Assembly: GCA_902497095.1 (NCBI GenBank)
Contig: CABVDD010000066.1
Location: 1 to 6,062, forward strand
Source: an uncultured Faecalicoccus sp.
GTDB taxonomy: Bacteria; Bacillota_I; Bacilli_A; Erysipelotrichales; Erysipelotrichaceae
Length of the DNA stretch: 6,062 nt
Direction of reading: 5' to 3'
The notes under the pieces were generated by a model. That model saw only the letters and a list, made by a program, of their open reading frames with translations, ran no database searches and was not told the origin of the DNA. This document shows positions 4,684 through 6,062 of the stretch, piece by piece. The translations under genes were made by a program, and so were the position numbers. The stretch's first letter is position 1; every line of letters starts with the position of its first letter.

Positions 4684-6045
4684 ATGGCAATTATTACAAA
4701 GAGAAGAAAAGCATATTCAGTCATTTTTCAAAAAGTAGATAAAAATGGAACCAAAAAGACGGTATGGGAAACCTATTATGATTATTCATCGGCTGTTGCC
4801 AGGCAAAAGGAACTGGAAGAAACGATCGATTATGACAGAATTCATATAGATCAAGATTCAAAGATCGTTGATTTTCTGAAACAATATATTATTAAAGTAG
4901 GTTCACGAAAATGGTCGATATCACGATGCGAAATGTATCAAGGGATTGTTAGGAATTATCTTGAAAAGATCTTTGGTAATAAAGTAATTAGTGATATACA
5001 CCAAGACTTCGGATTCCAAACGATGGAATCGTTAAGAAAAACACCGGCTCAAGGAAAGCGGCATCAAAAAGGAACAAAATATGTTCCGGTCAGTATGCAA
5101 CGATGTGCTCTAACTTTATTAAGAAACGCATTTGATTATCTTGTTACAGAGAACCTGATCTCTTTGAATCCTTTCCTTGATGTCTGTGTGAATGAAGTTC
5201 CTAAAAAATCAACCAGCCAAGAATGGAATTTAGCTCATGTAGAAAATTTGTTTAGAAATGCTGGAGATATTCGTTTGTTTTTACTGGTGCAGATTTTATT
5301 TTCAACAGGATTAGGTATTAACGAGGTTATCGGACTTACATGGGAGAATATTCATGTTGATAGAAATCTGATTGATTCGGATCACTGCTATATCAGATCC
5401 GATAAGATCTTAAAGCGGTTGAACATGAATTCTATTTCAATGCTGCCGGAATCTCAAATCGTTCAACAGTTTCGTTATGAGGGATTTAATCAAACAAATA
5501 CAAGATTGATATTGATGTATAAACAATCCTCTGCGATACGAAATGTTCATTTGCATCGAGCGGTAGCTATGCTCTTAAAAGAATGGCAAGAACAACAGGA
5601 ATCTTATTCTTCTGTGAATGCAAATGACTTGGTAATTACATTGGGAAATGGAAAGCCTTGTGATATTCGAAGCTTAACCAAAATGTATCATGCGGCTTGT
5701 GAAAATGGGAAGATGAAAAATCTTACTTTGGCAAAGCTTAAAACTTTCTCGACAAAAAAGGTCGATAAAAGTGGAACCACCAATGCTGACTACTTTTATT
5801 CTCATATAGCTGAACCAATCAAGATTCCAGATTTACAGAAGAATATGGTCCATGTACTAACCATGACCACAAATCGTGAAATCAATCAAAAATTACAATT
5901 TGATGTTTTTGAAAAGAAAAACGAAGATCTTCAGCTTTTGCTTCATCAGCTTCAAGACAATGCGGAATTGAAAATGCAATTGATTAACAGAATTAAAGCG
6001 GAATTGTTGATCAGCTTGTGTCAAGTAGACACACAAAATAATTAA
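4684..6045 (+). CDS. Tyrosine recombinase homologue lacking key catalytic residues
   Basis: A full-length 453-residue integrase homologue. Residues 1-48 resemble an arm-DNA-binding domain (KRRKAYSVIF...KTVWETYYDY), 58-165 a core-binding helical domain and 180-380 the catalytic fold. The fold is clear at LLVQILFSTGLGINEVIGLTW (201-220), but the first catalytic Arg of the TGLR motif is Gly211. The HxxR motif region reads AKLKTF (350-355), with Ala and Lys in place of His and Arg. The later GH block is missing, and only about 17-19 residues separate this from Tyr372 (YSHIAEP), against about 33 normally. A Lys280 and Tyr370/372 remain. The frame is uninterrupted, so the gene is kept without strand-cutting ability. 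It could bind att DNA as an accessory or regulatory factor. A long C-terminal helical extension (395-445, rich in Gln, Leu and Lys) follows. GAGGAG precedes the ATG and xis ends 14 bases earlier, so the two are co-expressed. Confidence 0.85.
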   Translation: MAIITKRRKAYSVIFQKVDKNGTKKTVWETYYDYSSAVARQKELEETIDYDRIHIDQDSKIVDFLKQYIIKVGSRKWSISRCEMYQGIVRNYLEKIFGNKVISDIHQDFGFQTMESLRKTPAQGKRHQKGTKYVPVSMQRCALTLLRNAFDYLVTENLISLNPFLDVCVNEVPKKSTSQEWNLAHVENLFRNAGDIRLFLLVQILFSTGLGINEVIGLTWENIHVDRNLIDSDHCYIRSDKILKRLNMNSISMLPESQIVQQFRYEGFNQTNTRLILMYKQSSAIRNVHLHRAVAMLLKEWQEQQESYSSVNANDLVITLGNGKPCDIRSLTKMYHAACENGKMKNLTLAKLKTFSTKKVDKSGTTNADYFYSHIAEPIKIPDLQKNMVHVLTMTTNREINQKLQFDVFEKKNEDLQLLLHQLQDNAELKMQLINRIKAELLISLCQVDTQNN

Positions 6046-6062
6046 AACATTTTTGTCCATCA

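Noticed and set aside
6015..6036. TGTGTC / GACACA inverted repeat at the end of the recombinase gene
   Set aside because: The arms are only six bases, lie within coding sequence and are not followed by a T-run, so it is weak as a terminator or att site.
1..6062. CRISPR array, tRNA or rRNA genes
   Set aside because: No regularly spaced repeat series beyond the two-copy repeat at 4371 and no cloverleaf or ribosomal RNA sequence was seen.

Overview
The window looks like accessory DNA from a low-GC Firmicute, probably a gut Clostridium or Erysipelotrichia relative. The grounds are strong AGGAGG-type ribosome sites, AT-rich non-coding DNA, an AgrB/AgrD cyclic-peptide pair and Tn916-type integrase genes. 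Genus cannot be decided from the sequence alone.

Layout, left to right. (1) Positions 2-655 are the 3' part of a Tn916/Tn1549-type tyrosine integrase with all catalytic residues. It is followed by about 120-170 bases of non-coding DNA with TTTACCAC repeats and a hairpin, as expected for the int-side end of an integrative conjugative element (ICE). This block is clearly richer in G+C than what follows. (2) Positions 780-2595, minus strand, form a compact operon read right to left: two small XRE-type regulators, the AgrB peptide-processing membrane protease, and a LytTR response regulator that stops abruptly inside its DNA-binding domain at the ICE end. The ICE therefore appears to have landed in this regulator gene. 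(3) Positions 2596-2822 are a divergent control region with a perfect 10-bp inverted repeat. (4) Positions 2823-2972, plus strand, hold a short gene for a 49-residue AgrD-like cyclic lactone/thiolactone autoinducer precursor, ending in a strong terminator. (5) Positions 3104-3538 encode a small sigma-70 region 4-type protein whose ribosome site is buried in a 12-bp hairpin. (6) Positions 3539-3964 are mostly non-coding, with a possible gene remnant and a structured, GC-richer stretch. (7) Positions 3965-4321 encode a MazF/PemK endoribonuclease toxin with no visible antitoxin. (8) Positions 4487-6045 hold an excisionase-like protein followed by a full-length tyrosine recombinase homologue that has lost most catalytic residues.

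How it may work together (inference): AgrD is made from its own divergent promoter, matured and exported by AgrB, and originally sensed by a kinase acting through the LytTR regulator. No AgrC-type kinase is in the window. It may have been separated by the ICE, or sensing may run through the XRE proteins. The sigma-like protein, MazF, Xis and inactive integrase suggest that the agr locus itself sits on an older mobile element, so the ICE is nested inside another element. The most notable points are the divergent agrD/agrB arrangement with paired XRE regulators and no kinase, the ICE-truncated response regulator, the hairpin over the sigma-gene ribosome site, and the inactive recombinase.
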